Of a stretch of 64,000 nt of DNA, positions 1 to 11,089 are shown piece after piece (position 1 is the stretch's first letter; each line of letters starts with the position of its first letter). The notes under the pieces are model-generated. The model saw only the letters and a program-made list of their open reading frames with translations. It was not told the origin of the DNA and did not search any database. The stretch lies in NCBI GenBank assembly GCA_030562195.1, contig JAUJPP010000002.1:2418001-2482000 (forward strand). Direction: 5' to 3'. Source of the DNA: Nipponacmea schrenckii. Its lineage: Eukaryota > Mollusca > Gastropoda > Lottiidae. Position numbers and translations under genes: made by a program.

Positions 1-230
1 ACTGTAATGAAAGTTTCAATAGCCTTGCGGTAACTGCTCAAGACGGTGCATAAGGAATAGATACAAAACCTGTTTGAATATATCTGAACGAAATAAAGTC
101 ATAGATATAATAAAAATTAAAGGTACGTAACTCTGGTTAAGTTCGCAAAAATGATTGTTGTGTTCTGAAAATTTGCCATCGGCATTTGTCGTTTTTTTCC
201 GCGATTAGTAGCCTTGTAATAAGCTGGTCC
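1..230 (-). repeat. Composite-repeat spacer, left copy 1 (partial)
   Basis: This is the reverse complement of 54.73-54.97 kb and 58.63-58.88 kb and is also repeated in the same orientation at 5.93-6.18 kb. Shared landmarks are the GGTACGTAACTCTGGTTAAG block and the block around CTTGCGGTAACTGCTCAAG. It always adjoins an M100 array. It is non-coding as far as can be seen. Confidence 0.8.
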
Positions 231-700
231 TTTTATTCGAGACAGAGGTCTTTGTGCTGATGCAAAACATCCCAAAACATCTCGAATGATGTAATCGGGA
301 TTACTGATATTTTCTGGAAAAAGAATTGAAAAGCTCGTTCGCTAATCAAGACAGAGGTCCTGGCGAAGTTGTTCGAGAAAACCCGAATGCTGTAATCGAG
401 TTTTTTTGGTATGTTCCGCATGTAGATAAAAACGCTTGCCCATAAATTCAAGACAGAGGTCCTGGCGGAGTTGGCCAAGAAAACCCGAGTGATGTAATCG
501 GGATTTTAGGTAATTTCCGAAATTGGATTAAAAAGCTTGCTTATAAATTCAAGACAGAGGTGTGCCGAAACACTTCGAGAAATCCCGAACGATGTAATCG
601 GGATTAGCAACATTTTCCGCAATCGGATTGGAAAACTCGTCTCTATATTCAGGACAGAGGTCCTTCGAAACACTTCGAGAAATCTCGAATGGTATTTTTC
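231..700 (-). repeat. M100 minisatellite array (~100-bp monomers), left outer copy
   Basis: About five diverged monomers carry the sequence GACAGAGGTC at near-100-bp spacing. Each monomer also carries a dyad of the type ATCCCGA, 9-nt loop, TCGGGAT. Open frames of 66-81 residues here come from the near-multiple-of-three monomer and simple composition; they are not proteins. Confidence 0.85.
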
Positions 701-3300
701 TTGCATTTAGGTCACTTGAGCCAAATATGACAAAATGATAACTTTTCCAAATAAAAGAACTGATCTACAGCGATGCTCATTTCCTACCACTGAGAGTTCA
801 AGAACGTTAAATATCGCTATTAACTTAATAAGAATTAAAAAGTTTTCAAGCAAGAATTTTTTTTATTCTGCACATTTTTGCACAAGAAGTGCTCAAACAT
901 AAATATTTTTTTGCTTGCAAAGTTACAAGCTACAAAGCTGGAATCTTTAGGCAATATATACATGGGCTAAGAGACATGTTAGAAAAAATAGAAATCACAT
1001 TTTCAACCTACATTAGGAGATACACTTGAAAATATGGTTATTTGGCTTTGCAAAAGAAGTGCTCAAATAAAATAATGTTTAGCTTGCAAATTACAAAGCT
1101 ACAAAGCTTGAATCTTTAGCAATATCTACATGGGCTAATAGACATGTAAGATAAAATAAAAATCAAATTTATAACATACTTTAGGTGATACACTTGAAAA
1201 TATGGGTATTTGGCTTGTAAAAGAAGTGCTCAAATACAAATAAATTTTTTGGTTGCTGAGTTACAGAGCTCAAGCTGAAATTTGTAGGCAATATGCACAT
1301 GGGCCATCTGTCTGGACGTGTGAGAAAAACAGAATTCAAATATCTAAAATAATTTAAGAAAAACACTTTAAAATAAGGTCTTTGTTTTGCATTTAGACCA
1401 CTTGAGCCAAATATGACAAATTGTAACTTTTCCAAATAAAAGCTCTGATCTGCAGCAATGCTCAGTTCCTACTACTGAACTCAATGACTTTAAAATTCGC
1501 TATAAACTAAATTAAAATTAATAAGTTTTCAAGCTAGGTTTTTTTTCATTATGCACATTGTTTCACAAAAAATGCAAAAACATAAATAATCTTTTGCTTG
1601 CAAAGTTACAAAGCTACAAAGCTGGAATCTGCAGGTAATATCCACATGGGCTATCTAGATTTGTGAGAAAAAACAGAAATCAAATTTATAACTTAGGTTA
1701 GGAAAAAACACTTGACAATAAGGTCTTTGTTTTGCATTTAGACCACTTGAGCCAAATATGACAAATTTAGATTTTTTAGAAAAACAGAAATCAAATTTAT
1801 AACATAGTTTAGGATAATATGGGTATTTGATTTGCAAAAGAAGTTCTCAAATACAAATATATATTTTTTTTTTGCTAAGTTACAAAGCTACAAAGCTGGA
1901 ATTTGCAGGCAATATGCACATGGGCCATCTGTCTGGACATTTGAGAAAAACAGAACTCAAATATCTAAAATAATTTAAGAAAAACACTTTAAAATAAGGT
2001 CTTTGTTTTGCATTTAGACCACTTGGGCCATATATGACAAATTGATAACTTTTCAAAATAAAAGCTCTGATCTGCAGCAATGCTCAGTTCCTACTACTGA
2101 AGCTCAATGACTTTAAAAATAGCTATAAACTAAATTAAGTTTTCAAGCTGGGTTTTTTTTTCATTATGCAAATTATTGCACAAGAAATGCTCAACATAAA
2201 TAATTTTTTGCTTGCAAAGTTACAAAGCTGGAATCTGCAGTTAATATCCACATGGGCTATCTAGATTTGTGAGAAAAAACAGAAATCAAATTTATAATAT
2301 AGTTTAGGAGAAACACTTGAAAATATGGGAATTGGGCTTTGCAAAAGAAGTGCTTAAAATCGCTATATACTAATTTAAAATTAATAAGGTTTCAAGCTAG
2401 ATTTTTTTTTCATTATGCACATTGTTGCACAAGAAATGCTCAACATAAATAATTTTTTGCTTGGAAATTACAAAGGTACAAAGCTGGAATTTGCAGGCAA
2501 TATCCACATGGGCTATCTGGACTCGTGGGCAAAAACAGAACTGAAATATCCGCCATAGATGAAGAAAAACCTTTGAAAAGTTGGTATATGGCTTGCATAT
2601 AGGCCAGTGCAGCCATATATGACCAATGGCTAACTTTTCCAAAAAGGAACTCAAATTTTATAACATAGTTTTGGAAAGACACTAGAATTTTTATCATTAA
2701 GCAAGTATTGCACAAGAAGTCCTCAAAGACAAATAAATTTTTTACCCAAAAGGTTATAAAGCTACAAAGCTGGGATTTTCAGGCAATCTCAACGCGGGCT
2801 AGCTCAATCTATCGTGGTTCTCGAAAAATATTTGAAAATATTGATTTTTGGCTTGCATATAGGCAAATATCAAATATTATGACGAAGTGTTTACTTTTCC
2901 AAATAAAGAGATTAAGCTCAAGTCTTGCTCATTTCCTACTCCGGGGTGCTCAGGGACTTCATAAAGCCCACAAAACTGAATTAAAATCCATAAGTTTTCA
3001 AACTAGAATTTTTTTCATTCTGCACAGTGTTGCACAAGAAGTGTTCAAACACAAATAATTTTTTTGCCTGCAAATTTACAAAGCTTCAAAGCTGCCATCT
3101 CCAGGTGGGCTAGCTAGGGATGTGCGAAAAAAGAGAACTCACATGTCTTCTTAAGTTTAGGGAAAAATTTTGAAAATATTTGTATTTGGCTTGCATATAG
3201 GCCACTTGAACCAAATATGACACACAGATGACTGATGTGAACAAGAAGTGTTCAAAGACAAATACATTTTTCGCTTGCAAAGTTACAAAAAAAAAAATGG
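701..3300 (-). repeat. S340 divergent satellite block, left
   Basis: Diverged, irregularly deleted units show recurring landmarks CACAAGAAGTGCTCAAA, TTGCTTGCAAAGTTACAAAG and CCACATGGGCTA. They are the reverse complement of units at 17.4-18.07, 21.12-21.84, 31.68-33.15 and 51.7-58.0 kb. Full units are roughly 300-350 bp, and many are truncated. ORFs in this block (2708-3058 among them) are low-complexity by-products. Confidence 0.85.
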
Positions 3301-3537
3301 AGCGTACTAATTGTTAATCAATCCGTTTGATCCAGTTTTGGTGTTGAAACTTTTAGAATAGTAGACACACTTATCAACAATATCGTGCAGTAATTTTCTC
3401 GGGCAAATGAATGTAGGTGACAAAATTCTTTGAAGTATACAAAATAAAATGAAATTTATAGACTAATGAAGATGGTCAATGCTAGGACAGTGGCATTAGC
3501 CAACTCTTTTTGTGATTTCCAACTGTCAACTGTCTGT

Positions 3538-4965
3538 TTAGTTTAAACATATTTTATTGATAAGCATCAAATGGATTGGGTACAAGTTATTACAACTTAG
3601 TGACACCTTCTCCTAGTTGACATAAATATGTAGAATTTGTACATAATTTCAAACAAAAATACAAAGGAAAACAATGTATCAAGAGAAGAGAAGAGAGATG
3701 AGAAAGGAAAGAACAGATTTAAAATTTGAAAAGGAAAGTAACTAATGACCACACCAAACATACAAATGAATTACATAACAAACCTTTTTGTTGCCTTAAG
3801 GAAAACTTGGACTGCATGAAATAATGCTGTGTTTGTGTGAATCGGGATATCGGGATTTCAATAAATTAAAAGATCTATTGTGGGTTCTATGGAGTGATCT
3901 AGTAATAAATTTGTGATCGATAACATTAATACTTCACGATGACTTTCATGAATTCTACAATCAAAGAGAAAGTGTGATGCATCCTCGTTATGATAACCAC
4001 ATTTACACTTGGGGCTTTGAACCAAGTTAACTCGATATAAATCAGAATTTAAAGCGCTACATTTGTGTCTTATTTTAGTGTGGAGTATATTTAGCGCTCG
4101 ACTGCCGAGTGAAAAATATTTTGGAGGAATTGGACCACTCGAAGCCTGTTTCAAACACAGTTTGAACGCACATAAATTTATAGAATTTTTAATATTCACA
4201 GGAAGGTCATTCCAATCACTTGTAGTTTTCGGAAAAAATGACTTTTGAAACAGGTTTGTTCTTGAGAATGGTATAAATATATTATCGTGATTCCTAAGGG
4301 AATAATATGAAGGTTGATATGATAAAATTGTCTAGTATATGTGACAGATAATCAGGTGTGTCATGATGCAGAATGTTATAAAACATGGCAAGTCGTCGAT
4401 TTTTTCTCCTGACTGAAAGTTGTACAAGTCCCGTTTCTTGATAAAGAGACTCCCAAGTGCAATAACGGGGTAGTCCTGTTATGAGTCGAGCTGCTTCAAT
4501 TTGGACCTTTTCAAGTTTATTACAATCATCAATGCTACAGCCGTCCCAAACTTCACACGCATATTCTAATACTGAACGTATATGTACCCTTTTTAAATGT
4601 TTAGTAGTATATCTCTATTCAGAGAATACTTAAGTCGTCTCAAAATGTTCAATTTAGCATATGCAGATTTGCATATATTTTCTATATGAGATGACCATTT
4701 CAAATCGCTGGACAATGTTACCCCCAAGTGTCGATGAGATACCTGAACAGCTAATGGATCATTTTGCAAAATAATTTTGGAGATCGAATATTCCGCCTTG
4801 TAGTAAACTGTACAACTTTCGATTTCGATGGATTAAAGGAAATTAACCAATTTTCAGACCATTCGTGGAGACTTAGTAAATCTCGATTAATTGATTGCTC
4901 GATTTCAAACACTGTATTGCGTGAACACCCTAACGCAGTATCATCGGCAAACAAGCAAACTGGCA
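3538..4965 (-). mobile_element. 5'-truncated non-LTR retrotransposon (jockey/Rex-like LINE) with 10-bp TSD
   Basis: AACTGTCTGT occurs exactly at both edges (3528-3537 and 4966-4975), as a target-site duplication. The inserted body encodes, on the minus strand, the reverse transcriptase from its catalytic FADD block to the C-terminus. The 3' end begins TTAGTTTAAACATATTTTAT when read on the plus strand. The same 3' end recurs at 62.38 kb, showing a multicopy family. No endonuclease domain is present, so the copy is 5'-truncated and dead on arrival. Confidence 0.85.
3858..4965 (-). pseudogene. LINE reverse transcriptase C-terminal half, frameshifted
   Basis: The first frame (about 4965 down to 4751) has the RT catalytic signature CLFADDTAL, followed by NWLISFNPSKSKVVQF, typical of LINE RT palm and thumb. 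Further down, in other frames, are HLGVTLSSDLKWSSHI, ARLITGLPRYCTWESLY and RRKNRRLAMFYNI, the usual post-RT region of jockey/Rex-type LINEs. The last frame (4199-3858) contains CKCGYHNEDASHFLFDC, a C-terminal Cys/His motif. At least two in-frame stops or frameshifts separate the pieces, so no complete protein can be made. The apparent start upstream of 4966 belongs to the interrupted SINE, not to the LINE. Confidence 0.8.
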
Positions 4966-5040
4966 AACTGTCTGTAGCACACGGGCCTCGGTATATTGTC
5001 CCATCCGAACGATTATATTTTTCCATGTAAAATTATTATG

Positions 5041-5590
5041 CACAAAATAAAAACATAACCAGCCATTCGTATAATTTAATAAAGCCTATTTTATTTGCAT
5101 TTCTAGTTGTACATCCCGTATCTCTCAATCTCGGTGAAATGGGTCACCCTGAAACAATGCCTCATGGACATGCTACTATTCCATTGTTACAATATTTACT
5201 ATTAAAAATTATTTTGACAATAAAAAATTTTTCCCCTTTTAATTTTAAAATTTCATTTGCAAATTTTATTTAAGATTTTAAGGTAAAAACGGGTTAAACG
5301 ATGCCCCATGGAAGTACTTTTATTGTCTAAATAAATTGTTTTAACCTTGTTTTTTAAAATTGCAAACCCCAAATTTTGACCCAAAAAAATCTAACGGTGG
5401 CATTGAAGGTCAAAAAAAAATTGGGTTATCTGGTAAAAAAGGGCCCCAGGCGGGAATTTGCCACGGGAAAGATCGTTCTGACTAAACTTTAAAGGAGAAA
5501 AAAAAGGGAAACTGGTAAACAATGGTTAAAAAGAAATTTTAATTCGAAATGGGGGGGGAATCTGGTTTCCAAATAAATTTAAATTTAATC
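5041..5590 (-). repeat. Composite-repeat spacer; 5215-5590 has degraded consensus
   Basis: The first part matches 55.66-55.82 kb in reverse complement (GGGTCACCCTGAAACAATGC is shared). From about 5215 the sequence keeps only scattered landmarks of its counterpart (CAGGCGGGAATTTGCCA, GTAAACAATG). It is instead filled with homopolymer runs of A, T and G, then recovers at about 5600 (CTTGCTTATTCAGTCACTATC). It looks more like poor assembly consensus than natural divergence. Confidence 0.65.
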
Positions 5591-5639
5591 TGAAAAAAAA
5601 ACTTGCTTATTCAGTCACTATCATTAACTCACTTATTGA

Positions 5640-5730
5640 GAACACTGCCATGCGCCTTGAAAATTCCAAGAGGATTGAATTGTTGCCCAATATATATATG
5701 GTTATTATTGTTATTATTATTAAACAAAAA
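5640..5730 (+). repeat. SINE-like 3' tail with TTATTA microsatellite
   Basis: Sequence of the type GCGCCTTGAAAATTCCAAG precedes a TTATTGTTATTATTATTA run, a common 3' end of tRNA-derived SINEs. Reverse-complement counterparts lie at 55.20-55.29 and 59.08-59.16 kb at the same place in the composite repeat, so it is an old component of that unit. Confidence 0.5.
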
Positions 5731-5759
5731 AAAAAAAACTGAATGAAACAAAAATAAAC

Positions 5760-6180
5760 ATGACATCTAGTCAGCATGTTTCGGACAGTATTTCATAAAT
5801 TTGACATCAGTGACGATATTTTTGTGCAAAATAAGAATATGTTATTTTTTATCTTTATTCTGTGCCCTAAAATGTCAAATCTTTGGCTTTTGGAAAACTT
5901 GTCCTTCCTCCTTAACTGTAATGAAAACCTTGCTGTAATGAACGTTTCAAAAGCCTTGCGGTATCTGCTCAAGACAGGGCATAAGGACTAGATACAAAAC
6001 CTGTTTGAATATGTCTGTTTGAACGAAATAAAGTCAGAGATGATATAAATAAATACATTAAAGGTACGTAACTCTGGTTAAGTTTGTAAAAATGATTGTT
6101 GTGTTCTGAAACTTTATTGCCATCGGCATTTTTCGTTTTTTTCCGCGAATAGTGGCTTTGTAATAAGCTTGTCCTCTTAT
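5760..6180 (-). repeat. Composite-repeat spacer, left copy 2
   Basis: This is the same spacer as 1-230, extended upstream with the block around CAGCATGTTTCGGACAG. It is the reverse complement of 54.73-55.15 and 58.63-59.02 kb. The 71-residue ORF in it is shared with the other copies only by descent and shows no recognisable domain. Confidence 0.8.
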
Positions 6181-6480
6181 TCGAGACAGAGGTCTTTGTG
6201 CTGATGCAAAGCATCCCAAAACAACTCGAATGATGTAATCGGGAATACTGATATTTTCTGGAAAAAGAATTGAAAAGCTCGTTCGCTATTCAAGACAGAG
6301 GTCCTGGCGAAGTTGTTCGAGAAAACCCGAGTGAGAATTACTGATATTTTCCGCAATCGGATTGGACATCTCGCCCATAAATTCAAGTCAAAGGTCTTCC
6401 GAAACACTTCGAGAAATCCCGAATTTATGTAATCGGGATTAGTAACATTTTCCGCAATCGGATGGGAAAACTCGCCTCCA
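6181..6480 (-). repeat. M100 minisatellite array, left copy 2
   Basis: About three M100 monomers carry GACAGAGGTC and AATCGGGA landmarks, with internal deletions. S340 sequence follows directly (6481-6620), as it does after 700. Confidence 0.8.
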
Positions 6481-6620
6481 TATTCAGATCTCGAATGCTA
6501 TTTTTCTTGCATTTAGGTCACTTGAGCCAAATATGACAAATTGATAATTTTTTCCAAATAGAAGAACTGATCTCCAGCGATGATCATTTCCTACAACTGA
6601 GAGCTAAAGAACGTTAAAAA

Positions 6621-6987
6621 ATGAAATGAAATGAATGGAGTTTTGCGTCCTACTCTTCTGCACCTTATGGGCTAATGAAGACGGGCAACGCCATGCAGTG
6701 TGCAATGAGGGAAATTTTGCCAGGACAGCGGCATTAGCCTACTTTTTTTGCGATTTCCAACTGTCGCGGGATCTTTAACGTGCACAGCCTGTAGCACACG
6801 GGGCCTCGGTTTATTGTCCCATCCGAACACAAGACGCTTTTTCCATGCCAGTCCCTCCGACCTGCATCACTGACAAGGGGAAACCGGGCTGAAAAATCCG
6901 AAAGTTTATCTCGACCTTTCCCTGGATTGAACCCTGGACCTTCAGGTTAGCGAGCAAGCTTCTAACACATTGAGCCACCGCGGCTCC
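6621..6987 (-). mobile_element. Full-length tRNA-derived SINE with perfect 16-bp TSD
   Basis: The direct repeat TAAAGAACGTTAAAAA occurs at 6605-6620 and 6988-7003. Read on the minus strand, the tRNA-like head starts at 6987. It has an A-box-like TGGCTCAATGTG and a B box GGTTCAATCC for RNA polymerase III. The central domain contains CCGTGTGCTACAGG and CACGTTAAAGATCCC, a core widely shared by invertebrate SINEs (MetaSINE-type; assignment from memory). The 3' end is ATTTCATTTCATTTTTT. It inserted into S340 sequence. Confidence 0.9.
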
Positions 6988-7234
6988 TAAAGAACGTTAA
7001 AAATCGCTATTAACTAAATTAGATTTCGGGGAAGGGAGGGATTGAATCTCCCAAATGTACAGGCCTAGGGTGGAACAAATATCTTATTGAGAAATTGGGA
7101 TCTGGATCTGTTGGATGATTTTCTTCTCTTCTGATCTGAAATTAGAAAAAATAAAATAACTCGCCCGATGGGCGAGGAGTATAGTACCTGTTAAGTACAG
7201 ATTATTTTTAGTTTGCTATGAACAAGGTTGTCAT

Positions 7235-9394
7235 TTAAGTTCTGATTTTCTGTTTATAGACATGAGGAAATTTCTCTTGAAGACTCTTATAATGGGTTTG
7301 AACTATCTTACTTGCTTTATTACTGGTTGTATTAAATGGAACTACAAAGGGTGCTATGCCTACACTGTGGTGAATATTAAGTCCTATGGGTCTTGCTGTA
7401 ATCAATGTCTCAATCCAATGGGCTTCTCTAGATTGAGGGAAATTTGGTAGTTTCATCTTCGGGCAAGTCGATTTCTATGCGCTCAATTGGGGTTAGGGTG
7501 AGATCGTCAAGTGAATGATCGTCAAGACTGAAATGGTTAGAAACAGGCTTGTCTTTTTTTAATTTAATATCTGATCTGTGGTCATTAAAACGAGTCGTAA
7601 TTTGTTCTTTGTTTCCCCGAATTTTTTACTTTTTTGAAATTAAGTATATTACATTCGAGTTTTCACATGTTAGGTGCTCTTGGATCGGGTATCTTTTATT
7701 CGTAGAGTTACTTAGAAAATAATGCGTTTCTGATTAAAGGGACATGTTTTGCATCTGGTTGACATACATGGGGCACTCCTTAAACCTGGAGGCACTTCGG
7801 CATAAAGTCTATTTTTAGCTGTTTAACTGTGCTAATGGGGAAATTTTTTTATGTTTCGTAAAAATCGTTTAGAGTACCCAACGCTCTTTCAGTTTTGAGA
7901 AAACAATCGTACAGGCTTGGTTGAAATCAGAAGACCTTGTGCAAATTGGGTGAAATCGTAAAACTTGTGACTTAATTATTCCAGAAAATGTATTTTTTGG
8001 GATGAAATGAGTTTTTTTGGGCAAAAGTTGATGAGTGTCGGTTTCTTTGAAATATACTTTGATATCTAATTTATTAGTCTCTGCTATTGAATCACCTTTA
8101 AAAACGTAGTATCGAGAAAGTCTATGCTTTTGTGACTGACGTTGGCTGTTAGTTTGATGGACGGGTGGTGGTTGTTGAGGATTTCAAAAAATTGCCAAAA
8201 TTGTTCTATGGAGAAAGTCCAAACTATGAAAATGTCATCTAAGAAGCTTTCCATAGAAAAGTGGGTCAAATGGACAAAGGGGTAATACCTCACGTTCCCA
8301 CTCTCCCAAGAAAAGGTTTGCGTATGAAGGGGCGAATCGTTTGCCCATAGCTGTACCTGAGGTTTGTAGATATGTTTTACCTTTAAAATGTGAAATCATT
8401 GCGACTAAGACAAATCTCTAAAAGCTGTAGAATTGCATCATCGGGTCTGTCTGGATCTGGGTTTCTATCAAAAGCTTTGCGAACTGCCATTAGGCCAGTA
8501 GTGTTTTCGATATTGGTGTACATAGAAGTTACGTCTATTGAAATTAGAAAAGCATTTGAAGGGACTTTGAGGTTTTTTATTTTATTGACAAAGTCAGTTG
8601 TGTCCTTAAGGTGGGCTCGATGTTGACATGCTAGTGGTAGTAAAAAATTTCGATGTATTCTCACTAAAACTACCCACAGTCAGAGATAATCGGGCGGCCT
8701 TTAGGGATTCTATTAGGCATGAACCAATCCTTGGTAGGATTTTTTTTCGGAAAAGTGTATAAGTGTCTCTCGCGGCAATCAGGTTTGGCAGAAAGATAGT
8801 CATATTGTTTCTGTTTTAAATGACTTGTTTTAACTAAGTCGGCAAGAATATTGTTTATCATATTAGCAGTTTTTTTAAAAATCGGCTCCGGTAAAATTGC
8901 ATAGTGTTTAGGATTATTCAATTGATGCTCTGCTTCTGCAATATAATTTTCCCCTATTTAATATAACGCAACATGAACCTTTGTCACTCTTTTTAATTAC
9001 AATGCTATCGTCTTTTTTAAGTACATTTAATGCTTCACGTTCTACTCGCGTTAGATTAGACTTCTCGTGTGTTATGGAAAGATTTGATATTTGGTTATTC
9101 ATACTTGTAAATACGTTTAATATTTCTGGATGGATAGCGGTTTTAGGTGGTTTCCACGTGGATTTGGGGAAAAAACATTGTTCTAGCACCGCGTGGAGGG
9201 TGGTTTCGAAAAAAAATATGTGCAACTGAGATTCCGTTGAAACCCTTGAATAGACGGTTGAAGATAATCAAGGTTAGGTAATTTAGGAGTCGGAAAAATT
9301 TAAGTCCACGATCTAAGATTGAATGCTGGAGGGGTGTGAGAATTTTTCGGCTTAAGTTAACGACGGTTTGGCCCAGCGGCGGCCCCTCAATATT
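7235..9394 (-). pseudogene. Penelope-like RT plus GIY-YIG endonuclease ORF (frameshifted)
   Basis: In order on the minus strand there is an N-terminal region (NLSRKILTPLQHSILDRGLKF), then SNLTRVEREALNVLKKDDSI and VIKKSDKGSCCVILNR, then PKGRPIISDCG. The RT block A follows (LISIDVTSMYTNI), then a block like FLDDIFIVW (DD-type catalytic box). Near the end is a damaged GIY-YIG domain (NVIYLIS retained; the region carrying YVGK is deleted relative to copy 2). The C-terminal REAHWIETL segment ends at 7235. These are hallmarks of EN-positive PLEs, in which RT copies the RNA and the GIY-YIG nuclease nicks the target. At least five frames are used, so the copy is dead. Confidence 0.88.
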
Positions 9395-9408
9395 TTTATC
9401 CCCAGTAA

Positions 9409-11089
9409 TTAGTTTAAAGACTTACCCGGTGCTTGAAGCTGGTGTATCCAAAACAAGTATATATTGTTGGCTGTTTCCGGAGACCAATGAAGATTATCAA
9501 CTTGGGTTTTAATTTTCTTCGTAGGGTGACAGGATTGTTGCATTCTCCGTGTCGTAGTTCATCATCATATCGTTGAATGTCTTAAGATTCTGCTGGGCTT
9601 TCTTATTTATTTTATTAGAGATAGGTATACATGAAAATATGATCTTGGAGCTAGGAAAGGTTTGGTTGGCTGTGGAAATTAATTTCTGGGCTTGGTTAAA
9701 TGAGGTTTTGGAAAACTGGTCACGATTGTTGAGGCCCACATGCAGAATGATCGTAGCCGGTTTATGATCATGGTCGTAAGATTCAAGGATGGACTGGATG
9801 TGGTGGATTTGGGCACCAGGGTACGAGTGTATTTCGGTGTCGGAGCTGTTTTTGGGAACGGTTGAGGTTTGAGGACCCAATAATTAAAGTAGATTTCTGT
9901 AGAGCAGGTAGATTCCATGATGACTTGTCCTTGGTTTGGTGATAAAAGGGTTTGGTAGCGGATATAATGGTTGTCGACGGGGTGATAGGTACTGGATTGG
10001 TAGTTGTTACAAATGTGGCATTGGGTACGGACTGAGATCTGGTTCGTGGTGGAGATGGTCTGGGCACACGACTTGACCTGGTTGGAGAATTCGGGGGGTT
10101 TGTTGATCCAAAAACTTACAGAAGGAAGAAAGGTCGACCGAACCTGGGTCACGTGGTGAAGATTCAGATGGTGTAGGCGAGGAATATGAAAGGGAAAAGA
10201 GAAGGGGGGTACCTTCTCTACGAGAACGTTTACCAAAATCTACTGGACTAGGGGATGGTGAACTGCGGGCTCGTTTAGGTGTCTGGTTCGACATGGTGGT
10301 GACTCTTGTTGGTGCAGGTGTTTGTGGATCAATCTCCATTTCAGTTGGTAAGGATATGGTTACTCTGGTCTTGGTTTCGTTGATCGTTTGGTAGAATTTG
10401 GCCCAAACACAGGTTGAGTTAGACGTTTCCCATAGGATCGACCGGGGCCCTGAGAGGGCATGGGAAATAATGCGGTCGATGGCTGGTTGTGATAAAGACT
10501 TGGTTCGGATGAAGGTCAGTTTCTCCTGCAGGGTTGCTTGGTAATGGGCGATCAGGGTCTGCGTTACCTTAGAGAGCCATGTCCGGTTGAGGGATCTAAT
10601 ATTGGCGTCAACAGCTGACGTTTTCATAGCTGGACGAATAAAACAATCCAATTCAGAGACTTTGCGCTTGAAGGTGAACGCGGGTTGACCTTGGGTGTTG
10701 GAGGGTAAGGAAATTTCCAAATGGTGAAGACACTGCAAAACCTGGAAGAATATCTTAACAAAGGGTTCTTCCTCCTTATGAGTGGGAACTGGTTGGCGCC
10801 TGTGGGTTGGTGTGCGTTTCTGATATTGGTGAGGCCGGTGGTTATTTTTGGATGGGTAGGCTGTGTTGTGGGTAGGTCGATGGTTATCTCTGGATGAATA
10901 GGCAGTGTTGTGGGTAGGTCGTTGGTGTGGTGGGGTATAAATGGTTTTATTGGTTGGTGGTCGGCGATTGGTAGATGGTAGAGGTCGATGGAATACTGGG
11001 CCGTTATAGGGTTCGTGATGTTGGTTTGGATGGCGATAAGTGTTACGATGTCTGGCTTCTTGCCAGTGGTTGTCAAAGTTGCGGAGCAT
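9409..11089 (-). pseudogene. PLE ORF1: Pro/His-rich region plus SGNH/GDSL-hydrolase-like domain (frameshifted)
   Basis: The start is the ATG at 11089 (MLRNFDNHW). A 360-residue frame is rich in Pro, His, Asn, Arg and Thr at its N-terminus, then has a conserved-looking segment (VDANIRSLNRTWLSKVTQTL, WETSNSTCVWAKFYQ) and a Ser/Pro/Arg stretch. After frameshifts comes a small hydrolase-like domain. Block I is TLIIGSSNLNR (Ser kept, Asp of GDS replaced by Ser), block III ATIILHVGLNNRDQ (Asn position) and block V DNLHWSPETANNI (Asp-x-x-His). It ends with TAA at 9409-9411, just upstream of ORF2. SGNH-like domains are known in ORF1 of some LINEs and in some PLE relatives; the role in the cycle is unknown. 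Enzymatic activity is not shown. Confidence 0.75.

Larger units (their letters stand above)
3346..5040 (-). mobile_element. SINE-containing insertion split by a LINE (nested)
   Basis: The right-hand composite repeat (55.79-55.88 kb) runs uninterrupted across the place where this block sits, so it is an insertion relative to that copy. It holds the 3' half (3440-3537) and central part (4966-5032) of the same tRNA-SINE family as the full copy at 6621-6987. Shared blocks are GGCATTAGCC, GATTTCCAACTGTC and GTAGCACACGGGCCTCGG. A LINE separates the two halves. The tRNA-like head is missing. Confidence 0.75.

Noticed and set aside
231..700. CRISPR array
   Set aside because: There is regular ~100-bp spacing, but no short identical repeats separated by unique spacers, the context is an animal genome, and there are no cas genes.
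10007..11089. Host gene encoding a His/Pro-rich protein
   Set aside because: Fragments of the same ORF occur at 19.06 and 22.73 kb, always next to PLE terminal sequence, and it precedes PLE ORF2 on the same strand.
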